Assembly (NCBI GenBank): GCA_009741485.1
Contig: CM019218.1
Coordinates: forward strand, 40,317,358-40,381,357
Reading direction: 5' to 3'
Length of the DNA stretch: 64,000 nucleotides
Origin: Malurus cyaneus samueli
Lineage: Eukaryota; Chordata; Aves; Passeriformes; Maluridae
Made by a program: the position numbers and the translations under genes. The notes beneath the pieces were generated by a model, which was not told where the DNA came from, did not search any database, and saw nothing but the letters and a program-made list of their open reading frames with translations. This document shows, one piece after another, positions 34,898 to 46,078 of the stretch. Each line of letters opens with the position of its first letter. Within the stretch, counting starts at the first letter, position 1.

Positions 34898-37800
34898 GTA
34901 AAGGAGAATTTATGGAAGCTGCTTTCAAGAAGAAGTTGGTGTACCAGAGCAGTTTAAGGTCAATCTAAACCGGATAGAGCCACCCAAGGTGCATTACCAT
35001 TGAGTGCTAAGAGAACTATGGAAATGTATTATTCATTAAAGGTGCTTTCTAGTAAACACTATGTATGGCTGGAATGTCATAAATTTGGAGGTTTTATGAG
35101 CTTTAGATATTTTGCCATTTTTACAGATTTACCCAGGTAATGAATCTAAAAAGTTGATTAAACTTCAAATAATAATTTTTTTAGAAAAGGTAGACAGATT
35201 GCCCAAATAAAGACAATTGCCGGCCCAGGATTATAAAAACTGTTTTCTGTCTTGATAACTGCAGGAAACTACAGACAACATAATTCCTTGGTGCAAATAA
35301 GGCAATTCATGCTTTCATTTCTTCACTTGAAAATAGCTGCTTTCTTGTTGAGCTGGAAGAGAGAATATGATGACAGAATAGTGTTGAACAAAGCACAAAA
35401 CATTGAAAGAGGAAACCAGGTGGCATATGATGGAGTGGAAATAAGATACAAAGGCAAGAGCAGGCATGGCTTATAAAAATGGATAATTTAAAGAGCAAGA
35501 TAGGGCAGAGAGTGCCTTGTAGAGAGTACTTTCTGTAAACCTGGAATGAAGTCATCAGTGTACCACACGTCAGTGAGTATTAGATTATATTGATAGATGT
35601 TATGCTGTAGGATTTGTCCTTCTCAGCATAAGCCCATTTTTTTTTTAGCAATTGCTCACTTTGCTCAAATGTCACCTTGGTAGGAATTTTTATATTTAAT
35701 TCTGTGACTGGTATGTAGAATTGGCTCATTTTCAACCTTGCTTTGCACACTTTTGTGTAACAATCACTAAACTGTCTTCAATGTGTTTTCCCCTGGCATT
35801 TATTTTTAGCATGTAAAATGGACAGTGTTTCCTTGATTGGTTTTTCATACCATTTGTCCATAGTTCTATTCCATTTCTTTTTCTTCCTGTCCATCATTTG
35901 TAGCTCACTAAATGAACGGTATGCCAGCAATGACATTCTCTGAAGATAGTATTTTGTGTGTTTTGTGGGCTTCTCTGTAGCTTCAGCTACGTAAATTCTC
36001 AAGAAGAATTTTTCCATGGAAAGGGTTGTTAAGCGTTGGAATGGACTGCCCAGAGGGATGCTGGAGTCACCATCCCTGGTGGTGTTCAAGAAATGACTGG
36101 ACACGGACACATGGCATTGCGTGCCATGCTCTTAATTGACAAGGTGGTGATCAATCCAAGGTTCTATTCAATGATCTTTTCCATCTGAATAATTCTGGGA
36201 TTCTGTTACTGGTGTAGCATATGCTGCTGTATTTTTTCATGGCATCCCTTTTGGAGCAAGGAAGGAAATGTTGGAGCTGAGAATGAGAAGACATAGACAG
36301 TTTTGCATTTCCTACTTACAATATCAGTTCTTCCTAGCCAGTGCAGAAATTTGTGTGTGTTTACAGCACAGTTCTTACATCGGTTTCATCAATTCTTCAT
36401 TCTGAGAGAAGGATCCAGAAAATGCAGAACACCACCAATGTTCATTCCTGAGGAGTGACTCTGCAGAAGCTGCTGAGAGATATCCAGTTCTCCACTAACT
36501 GTACCATGAGATCCCCTGCTCCCTTAGTCTCTTAGTTTCTTCATTTGCCTTCCCATTTCTGTGAGCAAAGTATATCAGGCTTTACCCAGCTGTTTCACTC
36601 AATGGTATTCATGTTATCCAGGTGTGTGGAAGATGGCAAAAAACCCCAAACCTGAAACTATCAGCTTTGACTGTAACCCAATTCTCTTGGCACAAGGAGC
36701 TGGCTTCACTTTTTGGCCTTTTCTTTGCACATTCCAACCTAAATTCTTTCAAGAGGTTAATGTACATAATTTCATGCATGCTTGTAAGCATTACAAGGCA
36801 GTTGTACTGATAAAGAACATTTAATTTGAGAATTCCTTACTTGTTTTTTATGAGCTTGCTCTGTTGGCAGTAGAGTTTTATGCTCTTTTTTAACTTCAGT
36901 ATTTCTGTGAGAAAGAAAATAAATCTTTAAACCTTCTCATTGATTTCTATAAATTCTGAAGGTAAATTAATACTTAAATATAGTGAGTTTTAGAAATGTC
37001 TGCTCACCAAAGACAACAGAATTCCAATTTAATTCAGGTTAAAACTGAGAGGAAAAATTCTAAAAATTACCAAAAACGTGTGTCTCATTTCCACTCTTTC
37101 AGATATTTAGGAGCCAAGATGATCTTGCTTTTTAATCTTTATGCTTCTGCTGGTAAGCTGCACAGTTACAGTCATTGGTTAGAGTTTACAGCAAACTGAG
37201 TGAGAAACTGTGGTGAACCCAAGCTCAGAATAGGTAGAGAAACTTCCTTCTTAAACCCCAAGCGTGGGAAATGGGTTTCTCTTCCTTTAAAAATTAACAG
37301 AGCATTTCCTCTGCTCAAAGTTTTAGGTCTACAAACAGTTTCAATGACTGGAAGCTTTTTCTTCTTTTTTTGTTATTCATTTCTATGAATAATGATGCCT
37401 GTTTCAGTGAATACTAAACACAGGTGGAAAGCATTTTTTTCCTTCGAGACTGTAGACCATCAACTGTAATATTTCAGAGGTTTCATTGATAGCAAAAGTT
37501 TTCCCTCATTCCCCACTGAAACCTGTCATTGGAGTACAGTTTGAGTGAATGCTCGTGGAAGCAGAGAGAACAACTTGAAGTGCCAGACCTCACTGTATCC
37601 CTGAAGGGCTGAACTGCATGCTTAATTGGTATCCATGGATCAAGCTATTGATTTGGATTATGTCTGTCTACAGTACAGTATTGATTTGGAGTATGTACTG
37701 TCTGCATTACCAGATTGATGTATTGAGAAGCTTCTACAGAACTAAAATGAAAATGGAAAGTGATATTTTATATTCTCTAAGTGCTGGTTTTGTCACTAAG

Positions 37801-40800
37801 TGATTGTCACAGCCTTCATTTGATCAGGAAAAATTGCTTCTGTTTATTCCTCATTTCCCCATTGTCTTAACTCAAGTGAACACAAAGGTTAAGGATTTTA
37901 AATTATGAAGGATAGAGAAGCATTTTTTGAGTAATTGCTTCTTGTGACTTACACAAACAGTTGTATTTGTTCATGTTGAGGAAGTTGTGGCTGCAGCTAG
38001 AAAAAAAATTTTGAAAACATATTAAAAACTGGCCTCTTTGACCTTCCAGTGTGAAGGACATGGTTAAATGAGATTTGATCACACTAAATGTTTCCCTCCC
38101 TGGAAGTCTTGGCAGCTTTTTCTATAAAGGTGTCTGAAATGCTTTGAAGTGCTGTAAGTCATGGAAGAGGAGAAGCTTATCTACCTAAGTAACTACAAAT
38201 AAGTTTACAAATGTTACTGTCAACAAAATATGTTATTGGAAGTTTTAAAAAAACTAACTTCAGGTGCAGTAGCTAATTCACTTCCACTCCAGTCTTCTCC
38301 TGTATCTTAGGGCAAAGCTGACTTAGGGTTTGTAGCAGAGCTTGCCAAATATCAGAGCCTCTGTTTATTGGAAAAGCAGAGTTGTGAGGTGACGCAGGAC
38401 AGCAGGGACTGTTTTAGGTGCTGTCATGGCTGTAGTTAAAGTCTCTGCCAGCTCTTGACTTCTTCGCTAAACCACCCAGTTGTTAAAATCATGGAGCAAG
38501 CTTTTCCTTCAAACAAAATTTTTTAGGCTTTACTCTTGATACCTGTATTTTAAACTCAAGGGAAGATACATTAATTGAATATTCATTGTACTTGGTAGAA
38601 GATGGCAGTTTTTTCACAGGTACTGTTGCGAGTGGCAGAATGCAATGTGATAAATAATTCTAGCACAGAAAAGCCTTCATTGTAATGTAAGTTAGAATTG
38701 AGCTGCATAAACTCAGTTCTGTCACAGGCAGTGTACAGCAACATCTTTGACTGTAGATGGATCTAAGCAGTGTTTTAAACACAATCCTGATCCTTGTAAA
38801 TAGTATTTGAAACCTGTTTAATATACTACAGTGAGTTATTGCTCTTTCCTTACTACACTGTCCTGCTTTGGAAAATTGCAATTCATGCTTATTTTTCCCT
38901 TTTTCTGGTAGTTATTTAAACTGGGGATTTGGTAACATTATTTCAAATAGATCTGTTCTTGGCTGCTCTTACACATGATGAGCTTTGCTTCGAAGGAATA
39001 AAGCTGCTGTCTTACCAGCAGGCCTGCCAAGCAATCATACTCCACTAAACAGGGTGTTTGTAACCAAGTTACACCTGTGAGAACTGATTTCCTCTAGGTT
39101 GTGAAGTGAGGGAACATTTCTGGCTTGTGACAAAGATCATCACACATGTGGGGGCTCACAGAGCTCTGAAACAAAGCAAGCTAGGTGTTTTCTTTCTTCC
39201 ACTTGTTTAGGAGTGTGACTCTCAGGCATGTGGCAAACTTGCTCTGCAAGCAAAACCTATGAAAGGAAGTTCATTGCCTCTTTTTGAAGTCAGAGCTCTA
39301 CCTCCACTTCCTCTAGCAGTGTTGATGATAGACTTGCTGAGCAATTATTTCCTTTTCCAACAAAGAACATAAACTGCCTCCTGATCTCCACAGCCCACTA
39401 GGTTCTACTTCCGCTCATGCTTGCAGGCAGTGACAATGATCTGGCCTTTGATCTTTGCACCACAAGTGCTCTCTGACATTTTTCCGCCCCATCTATTTTA
39501 CCATTTTATTGCTGTTTCCATTAGCACATCATCTCAGGATCTTTGATCCCTTATTCCTCTTTAACTGCACTACTTAATTGTGAATCAATATGCTGGCCTA
39601 CAGCTTTCTGAATGAGCTGACAGTGAAAAATTTGATGGAGGTGATCCCCTTTTTTACTCTATTTCTAATGGTTTTTGTGTATAAATGCAGGTAGACAGAA
39701 CCTGATGAACTGGAACAGGTTATTAGTTCCCCTGTGCAGGTTGCATGCATCCATGTTCCATCAGATTCTAATCCTTTGCCAGTTTGCACTGACTTCCAGT
39801 CTTTTGGCCGTTAAAATGGTACACTACCCAGTTCCAAATCCAGTGTAATTTGCATAGTTTCTAATAATTTTTGTGTCTGGAGTTTTTCACCCTTGTTTGC
39901 TGTATAAACAAATTGAAGGATGACCAACTGATCAAATGGTTGTATAACAAAACCAGCAGAGATATTTGTGAAGTAATCCTAACCAGGTGAAGTGAATCAG
40001 GAAAAAAAGACAACTCTGCTTTTTTTTTTTTCTCAGCTGTGATCACCTTGGCTGTTAATAAAGTGAGAAGGAAATGAGAGGAGGTCCAAGATAATTTAAA
40101 GCATTGTTTTGAAGTAGTGTGTGAAGTATTCTTTGATGTTTGAGCTATGTGAAGTACTTACACAAACAGAGCTGTAAGTTCTTAGTGTCTTTACATCCTC
40201 CTCAAGTTTGTTTCCAGAGTACCTAACATGGCATTTGTACAAATAAACTGTATTTGAGTAAGAGAAGTGGAACCCTAGTCATGCCACCTCCAGTGAAATT
40301 GTTGTGTTTCCAGTTTCTCTGAAATACATTTCATACTTTCTGGTCATTGCCACAAAAATACCATTGTTTTCAAAGATCTTACTGTGTTCTTATTTGGCCA
40401 CTAATGTCTTGCTGATGTAAAAATATTTTAAATTAAGGGCTTGGAAATCTGTTGTTAATATTGGAATATCTTTCCTTGCTTTTCTGTGTTGTAGAGATGC
40501 AGGTCACAAATGTCCTGTAGACAATGAAATTCTGCTTGAAAATCAACTTTTTCCTGACAACTTTGCCAAACGGGAAATCCTTTCATTAACGGTTAAGTGT
40601 CCCAACAAGGGCTGCAGTATGAAGATGGAGCTCAGGCACTTAGAGGTGAGAATTATTTTTGAAAATATGGAACCTTGTTTTCATGGACAGGTAAAAATTC
40701 AGAATAACTTAACTAGATGGTCATACCTGGACTCATGCTAATTCAAAGCATTTCTCTTTCAAGACTGAAGCTACACATTGATTTTCTGATGAGGCTTTAA

Positions 40801-43800
40801 TTGTAGTTAGGTGACTCTCAAGTGAACATCATAGTGCATGCCAATTGTACTAATGCAGCTTTGTGTTGAGGATTATTCATGCTTTTCTTTTGATCAGCTA
40901 TGTCTGTATTTCACACAAGTTTCTTAAAGTCAGTTTAATATTCCCTCAAAGTAGCTACATATGTTAGTTGAAATAATTGTTTTGGAAAATAATATATGCA
41001 GTTAAAAGGATAAATATAAAACTGAATTTTTATTAAGAGCTTTCTTTAAGCTCTGAATACGTGAAACCCTGACCTTAGTAATGGGACAGTAACAGGCTGT
41101 TGGTAGAGTCAGCATAAGTGTATAAGGATTTCTTTGCATGAAAGGAAGACTGTGATTTGTTTGTCTTGTACTGTGCTTTCTCCTGAAAATGGGTGAGATT
41201 ATAGTTCTTGATTGTAGCATCCTTCTTCTGCCCTTTTGCAGGACCATCAGCTGCAGTGTGATTTTTCCACTGTGGAATGCCTACAGTGCCAAGGAACCTT
41301 CCCAAAGAACTATCTGAAAGAACACATGACCCAGGAGTGTCCGAGGCGTCAAGTGTGTTGCCCCAACTGTGCCACATCTATGGCCTATGAAGATAAAGAG
41401 GTACTTAGCAGGAATCTCAGTTTATCAACCTGCATTCATATGGGTTTGCTTGTAAAGGAAACATCAGTTAAAAAAAAAACCAAACCAAAACCAAAAGTGT
41501 TGGTCCAGAAGGACTCTTGGTGTTGCTGCACAGATGAAAAGCTGCAAATCCAGGACGTGAGCCTACAACAGGCAAAAGCTGGGGAGAGATGGTCTTTAAA
41601 TATAAACTTACTGGGAACCTTGTGGTGTGAAGAGACTTGTGGACTTGTGTAAGGGCCATTGATTTCTGACCTTACCATCAGATGGGCCAGTATCTACTGC
41701 CAGTAGAATAGAAAGAGCAGTATTTACATTTGCAGTTTTTATGCCTGGGAGATGTATCAGAAGGTGAATCTTTGGGGATATCTGCTACCACAGAAGACCA
41801 AGATAGTTTCTGAATTCTTCTCCTGGCTCTGCATTTTTCACTTGGGTGATACTGAGGATAATACTTCCCTTTTGCTGCTACCATTTCTTTATCTCTATAT
41901 GGATGTGCTTTTTCTAAGGATTATTATATGTCATTATATTAATATTGTTAATTGTCAGTCAGAAGTACCTCATATAGTCCAACAATACAAATAACAAACA
42001 AAAGCTTTCATATAGTTCCAGTTGAACATGAATTTTAAAATCTGCTGGTTAAATTCAGACTTCTTTGGTGCGTAAGAGGTTTAGGAAATAAAGTATCTAC
42101 AATTTCATTAACTTCTTGTTTAAGTCCAGAAAAAAACAGTACTAGAAAACATACTGTTCAAGGTAAAGGGATTGTCTTTATTTCACAGTTGCATAGAGCT
42201 GAATGCAGAATTTGAAATAAAAATCTAATGTCTGATCAAGGGCAATTAGCCCTCTCTTAAACTGGGTAACTTTATTGATGCTTTCTTTCCTTTCTTTTTT
42301 CTCTTTGATCACTAAGCTTCATGACCAAACCTGCCCACTTGCCAATGTATTTTGTGAATATTGCAACACAGTGCTCATCAGAGAGCAGGTAAGAGACTCC
42401 TTTTTTCTCTGTTTATTCTGGGTCAGATGTTTTGTACTTACATTGCTTCTTTAATCTGAAATTAAACTTGGGAGATAAATTTGTCTACTAACTAATAAAT
42501 CACTACCTGCCTTTCTCTGAATGTGTAGTGCAGGTGTGATACTCCCTTAAATTCGGCTCCTGCTTGCAGTTGCAGTAGAATTTTGGCTGCACATCACGTG
42601 GTTCAGCTGTGCTGCTTCTTGACAGAGGCCATGCTGCATGTCCTTAATCTTGAACAGACCTTAAAAGAATCCAACTGCCAGTGGTTATGGCTGACATTGC
42701 AAGAGGAGCCTTTGATTTGGCTGCACAGAGGGAGAGTATTTCTACTTGGAAAGCTACTGTTGGAAAGTAGCTATAAGTAACTTCACTATCAAACAGCAGA
42801 TGCTGGCTGGAATTCTGCTTGTCCATTACTACTGCAGTTGCTATTATTATTTCTTCTATTCAATAATAACTTTATTGGCAGAAAAATGGTAAATGTTATT
42901 TTATTTTATTTGGGATGGCAACTACGTTGATGGCCTGGGTTAAAATAAAGAATGATATGTCAAATTACACAAATACTCTGAAACACAGGATTGAGCTTCC
43001 ATATTCCCTTGAGAAATTATGTAGGTGTAAACTGATCTGACTTCAGGTACCTGTGCAGAATCCATTCAGCTGTATCCTTTTTGGATGTTGTAGAATACTC
43101 TTGATGAAAAAGTAATATCAAATCTGATTTGTTTTAGATGCCTAACCATTATGACAATGACTGTCCTACTGCCCCAGTGCCGTGTTTTTACAGTGCCTTT
43201 GGGTGTCCTGAAAAGGTAAGCCTTTTACCTGTACCATGAATTTCAGACTTGCTGAATGATTTTGTCTGTTGGTTTTTTTAATGTTTTCCTATTCTTGCCT
43301 CACTCACCAACCCCAAATCTTCAGTGATTTGTGAGTGTGGGTCTTTTGTTTTGAGGTATCTTTAATCCTGAGCACTGCACGTTGCTACCTGATTTCAAAA
43401 TTGCCTTTTCAAATTTATAAAGCATTATGAACAATTTGCTTAATGACCTTGCTTTTACTAATCCATGATTGCTTTTCAGCTATCATGTCAACAAAGTAGC
43501 TTCTAGCATTTCTTCCAGTGTTGTGGCCAAGTACACTTAAGGGCTCTTAGAGTTCCATGAAGTAAATCAATTTATTAAATTCTAAAATTATTAATCTAGA
43601 TATTCTTATTTCTAATTGTTTAATACCTCTTAAAAATGAGTCTTTCCCCCTTATCATTTCTACATCAGTTTTCACACACTACTTTGTACTAAGGAGCATT
43701 TTAACAAACCAATGGAGTACTGTGCTGATTTAGAGCATAGAAAAAATTCTAAATGTATATTTATCACTAACAGTCTTTCATCCTGTCTTTGTTTTGAGTT

Positions 43801-45684
43801 GAACAGTGTTATTGCAAGGATGCACCATAATTATTTGTACTTTTATAGGGAAGTTATAACAGTTACTCCTGCAAAACCTGAATCTTTTTAATATGAATGC
43901 TTATTAATAAGAAGATAACCCCGAAGATACACAGAATGCTTGCCTTTGGAATATCTGACAAGAACATTTTCAGTACAAAATACTCCATGTTTCTTCATAT
44001 GTTGTTTTTACTTCCAGGTGAACAGTTTGAAATACATTGTTCCTATTTCTCATTGTATGTACTACTGAAATACTTCATTTCTTTTGCTCCAAATTGCCTC
44101 CATTTGAAGTGCAGATCTTGGCCTTTAATAAGAAGTTGTTCTCAGTCTCTTCTAGAGAATTTAAATTTTGTTGTTTTCTTGAAGATACTGCAGCTTCTGT
44201 AAAAATACAATCAAGGATCCCTTATTAAACAACATAAAATTATGCAGCAATACAATATGCTATTACTAATGATACATACTCTAATAAGAATATTTTCTCA
44301 GTGTTTTGTCATAAAATTGCAAAGATGACTTGTCAGAATCCTATTTTTATGACATTCTGAAATCTCAAGATAACGAAAAAAAATAATGCATGTTATCTGG
44401 TTTATATTGCAGTCGTTTATGTCAGTTCTGTCTTAAGTTTCCAGGTTAGGAATTCTATGCTGAAACCACTTCTCACATACACTTTCGTTGAACCCCAGTT
44501 GTAGCAACATCAATTCAAAGACACACAAAGATCTAAAAGGTCTTTTCCAACATAAATGATTCTGGGATTTGCCCACTGGTACTTGAACTTCTTTTTTAAT
44601 TTGTCTGAGCAGTGATCTTAAATCTGGAGGTCTCCATTGGTAAAGTGCTATCTTGTCACATCACCTTTGTCCTTGATTCACAGTGCAGCTTTTCTCACAT
44701 AATAAAAGCAACTACTTGTTTGGTTTTCTTCAGAGCCACATTTAGAATGTGATTTCAGATAATGTTTGATGTGTTCCTAATGCCACATCCCTTAAATCCT
44801 AGATGCAGAGGAATGAACTGGCACGACATATGCAGGAGTTCACTCAGGTTCACATGAGAATGATGGCTCAGAGTTTTCAGAATATCAGTGTTACTGCTGC
44901 AAATCCTGTACCCTTCATCAATGGCCTACGCTTTGAGCCTACCCTCTTCTCACATGTGTCACATGCTGCATATGACTGCAATCCAGAAGTGGAAAACTTC
45001 AAGGAAACTATTCAGCAGTTGGAAGGTCGTCTGGTAAGACAGGATCATCAAATCAGGGAACTCATCGCTAAAATGGAGACTCAGAACACTCACATGGCAG
45101 AACTCAGACGTACTATCCGAAATTTGGAGGGAAAGATTACAGAAATGGAGGCCCAGCAATGTAATGGTATTTATATCTGGAAGATTGAGAACTTCAGTGG
45201 ACTGCAGAAAGCCCAGGAAGAAGAGAGACCCGTGGTGATGCACAGCCCTGGCTTCTACACGGGGAAGCCTGGCTACAAGCTGTGCCTGCGCCTGCATATC
45301 CAGTTACCAAACGCTCAGCGCTGTGCTAATTTTATCTCTCTGTTTGTCCACACTATGCAAGGGGAATATGACAGCCACCTGCCCTGGCCTTTCCAAGGCA
45401 CCATACGACTGTCTATTTTGGATCAATCAGAAGGCCCAGAAAGGCAGAACCATGAAGAGGTGATGGAAGCCAAGCCAGAGTTGCTGGCCTTCCAGAGACC
45501 GACAATTCACCGCAATCCAAAAGGGTTTGGTTACGTGACTTTCATGCACCTGCAGAACTTGAAACAGAGAACCTTCATCAAGGATGACACGCTCCTGGTG
45601 CGCTGCGAAGTTCTGACGCGCCTGGACTTGAACAGTGTCCGCAGGGAAGGCTTCCAGGCCCGCAGTACTGATGGAGCCATGTAG
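34602..45684 (+). CDS. TRAF6: TRAF6, RING E3 ubiquitin ligase and TRAF adaptor (six coding exons)
   Basis: Cytosolic K63-linking E3 that works with Ubc13/Uev1A downstream of TLR/IL-1R (via IRAK/MyD88) and of CD40/RANK, activating TAK1-NF-kB and MAPK. CDS: join(34602..34897, 40495..40645, 41242..41400, 42317..42388, 43138..43215, 44803..45684). All junctions are GT-AG and in phase, giving 545 residues. Visible: RING 70-109 ([11 protein letters not shown]...CGHRFCKGC...CPVDNE); Lys133, matching the human Lys124 auto-ubiquitination site (VKCPN); TRAF-type zinc fingers about 136-265; coiled coil about 314-371 ([13 protein letters not shown]); MATH/TRAF-C domain from about 373 ([11 protein letters not shown]) to the end. 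Human TRAF6 is 522 residues; most of the extra length is in the linker before the coiled coil. The island near 26 kb is the likely promoter. Confidence 0.97.
36010..36206 (+). mobile_element. CR1 LINE 3' end, sense
   Basis: Contains the CR1 3' landmarks AGCGTTGGAATGGACTGCCC, GGAGTCACCATCCCTGGTGG, TGTTCAAGAAATGACTGGAC, and the closing ATTCTGGGATTCTGTT tail. About 200 bp, 5'-truncated, within TRAF6 intron 2, same strand as the gene. Confidence 0.92.
40495..40645 (+). CDS. TRAF6: TRAF6 coding exon 2 (RING end, first zinc finger)
   Basis: Acceptor TTGTAG|AGATGC; the first base completes the split Arg codon to give [14 protein letters not shown]. Donor GAG|GTGAGA. Encodes the last RING cysteine, the Lys equivalent to human Lys124, and CPNKGC of the first TRAF zinc finger. 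Confidence 0.96.
41242..41400 (+). CDS. TRAF6: TRAF6 coding exon 3 (zinc fingers)
   Basis: Acceptor CCCTTTTGCAG, donor GAG|GTACTT (weaker than consensus). Phase 0 on both sides, 53 codons, Cys/His-rich (CEC-type spacing around CLQCQGTF and [11 protein letters not shown]). The frame happens to stay open about 250 nt into the next intron, so an intron-retaining transcript would end with a long unrelated tail. Confidence 0.96.
42317..42388 (+). CDS. TRAF6: TRAF6 coding exon 4 (zinc finger)
   Basis: Acceptor ATCACTAAG, donor CAG|GTAAGA, phase 0, 24 codons encoding [16 protein letters not shown] and onward. Confidence 0.95.
43138..43215 (+). CDS. TRAF6: TRAF6 coding exon 5 (zinc finger)
   Basis: Acceptor TTTGTTTTAG, donor AAG|GTAAGC, phase 0, 26 codons ([16 protein letters not shown]...). 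The leading ATG is an internal Met. Confidence 0.95.
44537..44571 (+). mobile_element. very short CR1 3' tail
   Basis: AAGGTCTTTTCCAACATAAA followed by TGATTCTGGGATT is the extreme CR1 3' end. Upstream sequence is not recognisable as CR1. Confidence 0.7.
44803..45684 (+). CDS. TRAF6: TRAF6 last coding exon (coiled coil, MATH domain, stop)
   Basis: Acceptor AAATCCTAG; 293 codons and the TAG stop. The first codon is ATG, an internal Met of the full protein. Encodes the last zinc-finger residues, a bird-type linker (about residues 279-312), the coiled coil and the whole TRAF-C domain, which binds Pro-x-Glu receptor and IRAK peptides. Confidence 0.97.
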   Translation: MQRNELARHMQEFTQVHMRMMAQSFQNISVTAANPVPFINGLRFEPTLFSHVSHAAYDCNPEVENFKETIQQLEGRLVRQDHQIRELIAKMETQNTHMAELRRTIRNLEGKITEMEAQQCNGIYIWKIENFSGLQKAQEEERPVVMHSPGFYTGKPGYKLCLRLHIQLPNAQRCANFISLFVHTMQGEYDSHLPWPFQGTIRLSILDQSEGPERQNHEEVMEAKPELLAFQRPTIHRNPKGFGYVTFMHLQNLKQRTFIKDDTLLVRCEVLTRLDLNSVRREGFQARSTDGAM

Positions 45685-45871
45685 CCTGTAAGTCTTAACC
45701 AGAGGAATGGAACCTAATTTTTTTCCATACTGATTACAAACATGCTTCATTCTCCACAAAGGCTGTAAAGATCATAGTTGCCAACATAGTTGATCTTCAG
45801 CTGAATGGAACTTTGTTGTTGCTGGTATATTTTTTTCTGTATGAGGTCATATGTGTTTAAATATTTGGTAA

Positions 45872-45878
45872 AGTTCTC
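45872..45878 (+). promoter_or_regulatory. candidate miR-146 target site
   Basis: AGTTCTC is the reverse complement of the miR-146a/b seed (positions 2-8). TRAF6 is an experimentally established miR-146a target in mammals, and this site lies before the first polyadenylation signal. A 7-mer match alone can be chance. Confidence 0.5.
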
Positions 45879-45909
45879 TCTTAAAATAAGCTACTTCTGT
45901 AGCAAGCTA

Positions 45910-45919
45910 AATAAATAAA
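45910..45919 (+). terminator. overlapping AATAAA signals, TRAF6 proximal
   Basis: AATAAATAAA gives two overlapping hexamers about 225 bp after the stop codon. Confidence 0.5.
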
Positions 45920-46072
45920 GTGTTAATGAAAACTTAACTGCCTACAGGAAAATCCTATTGCAGAACCTGTGCATCTCAGTTTGGTAAAATGTCCATCATA
46001 TTGAATAGACCTGTTAATTCTTTTCACCTTAGTGCCTTGGAATACATGCTGTTGCAAGGAAGTAGCGTAATT

Positions 46073-46078
46073 AATAAA
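46073..46078 (+). terminator. polyadenylation signal AATAAA, TRAF6 distal
   Basis: Canonical hexamer followed by T-rich sequence near 46.1 kb. Confidence 0.45.

Larger units (their letters stand above)
34898..44802 (+). other. TRAF6: TRAF6 introns between coding exons
   Basis: The five introns hold no other gene I can support. The first (5.6 kb) contains a CR1 3' fragment at 36.0-36.2 kb; the last (1.6 kb) contains a very short CR1 3' tail near 44.55 kb. Confidence 0.8.
45685..46078 (+). other. TRAF6: TRAF6 3' UTR
   Basis: Begins after the TAG. It contains a miR-146-type seed match at 45872-45878, overlapping AATAAA signals at 45910-45919, and another at 46073-46078. A longer UTR using later signals is possible; human TRAF6 has a long 3' UTR. 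Confidence 0.6.

Noticed and set aside
41236..41652. 138-codon frame as a separate gene
   Set aside because: It is TRAF6 coding exon 3 plus intron read-through.
44803..45684. Last TRAF6 exon as an independent 293-residue gene starting at its ATG
   Set aside because: The ATG directly follows a splice acceptor and is an internal Met; the zinc-finger sequence continues from the upstream exon in phase.
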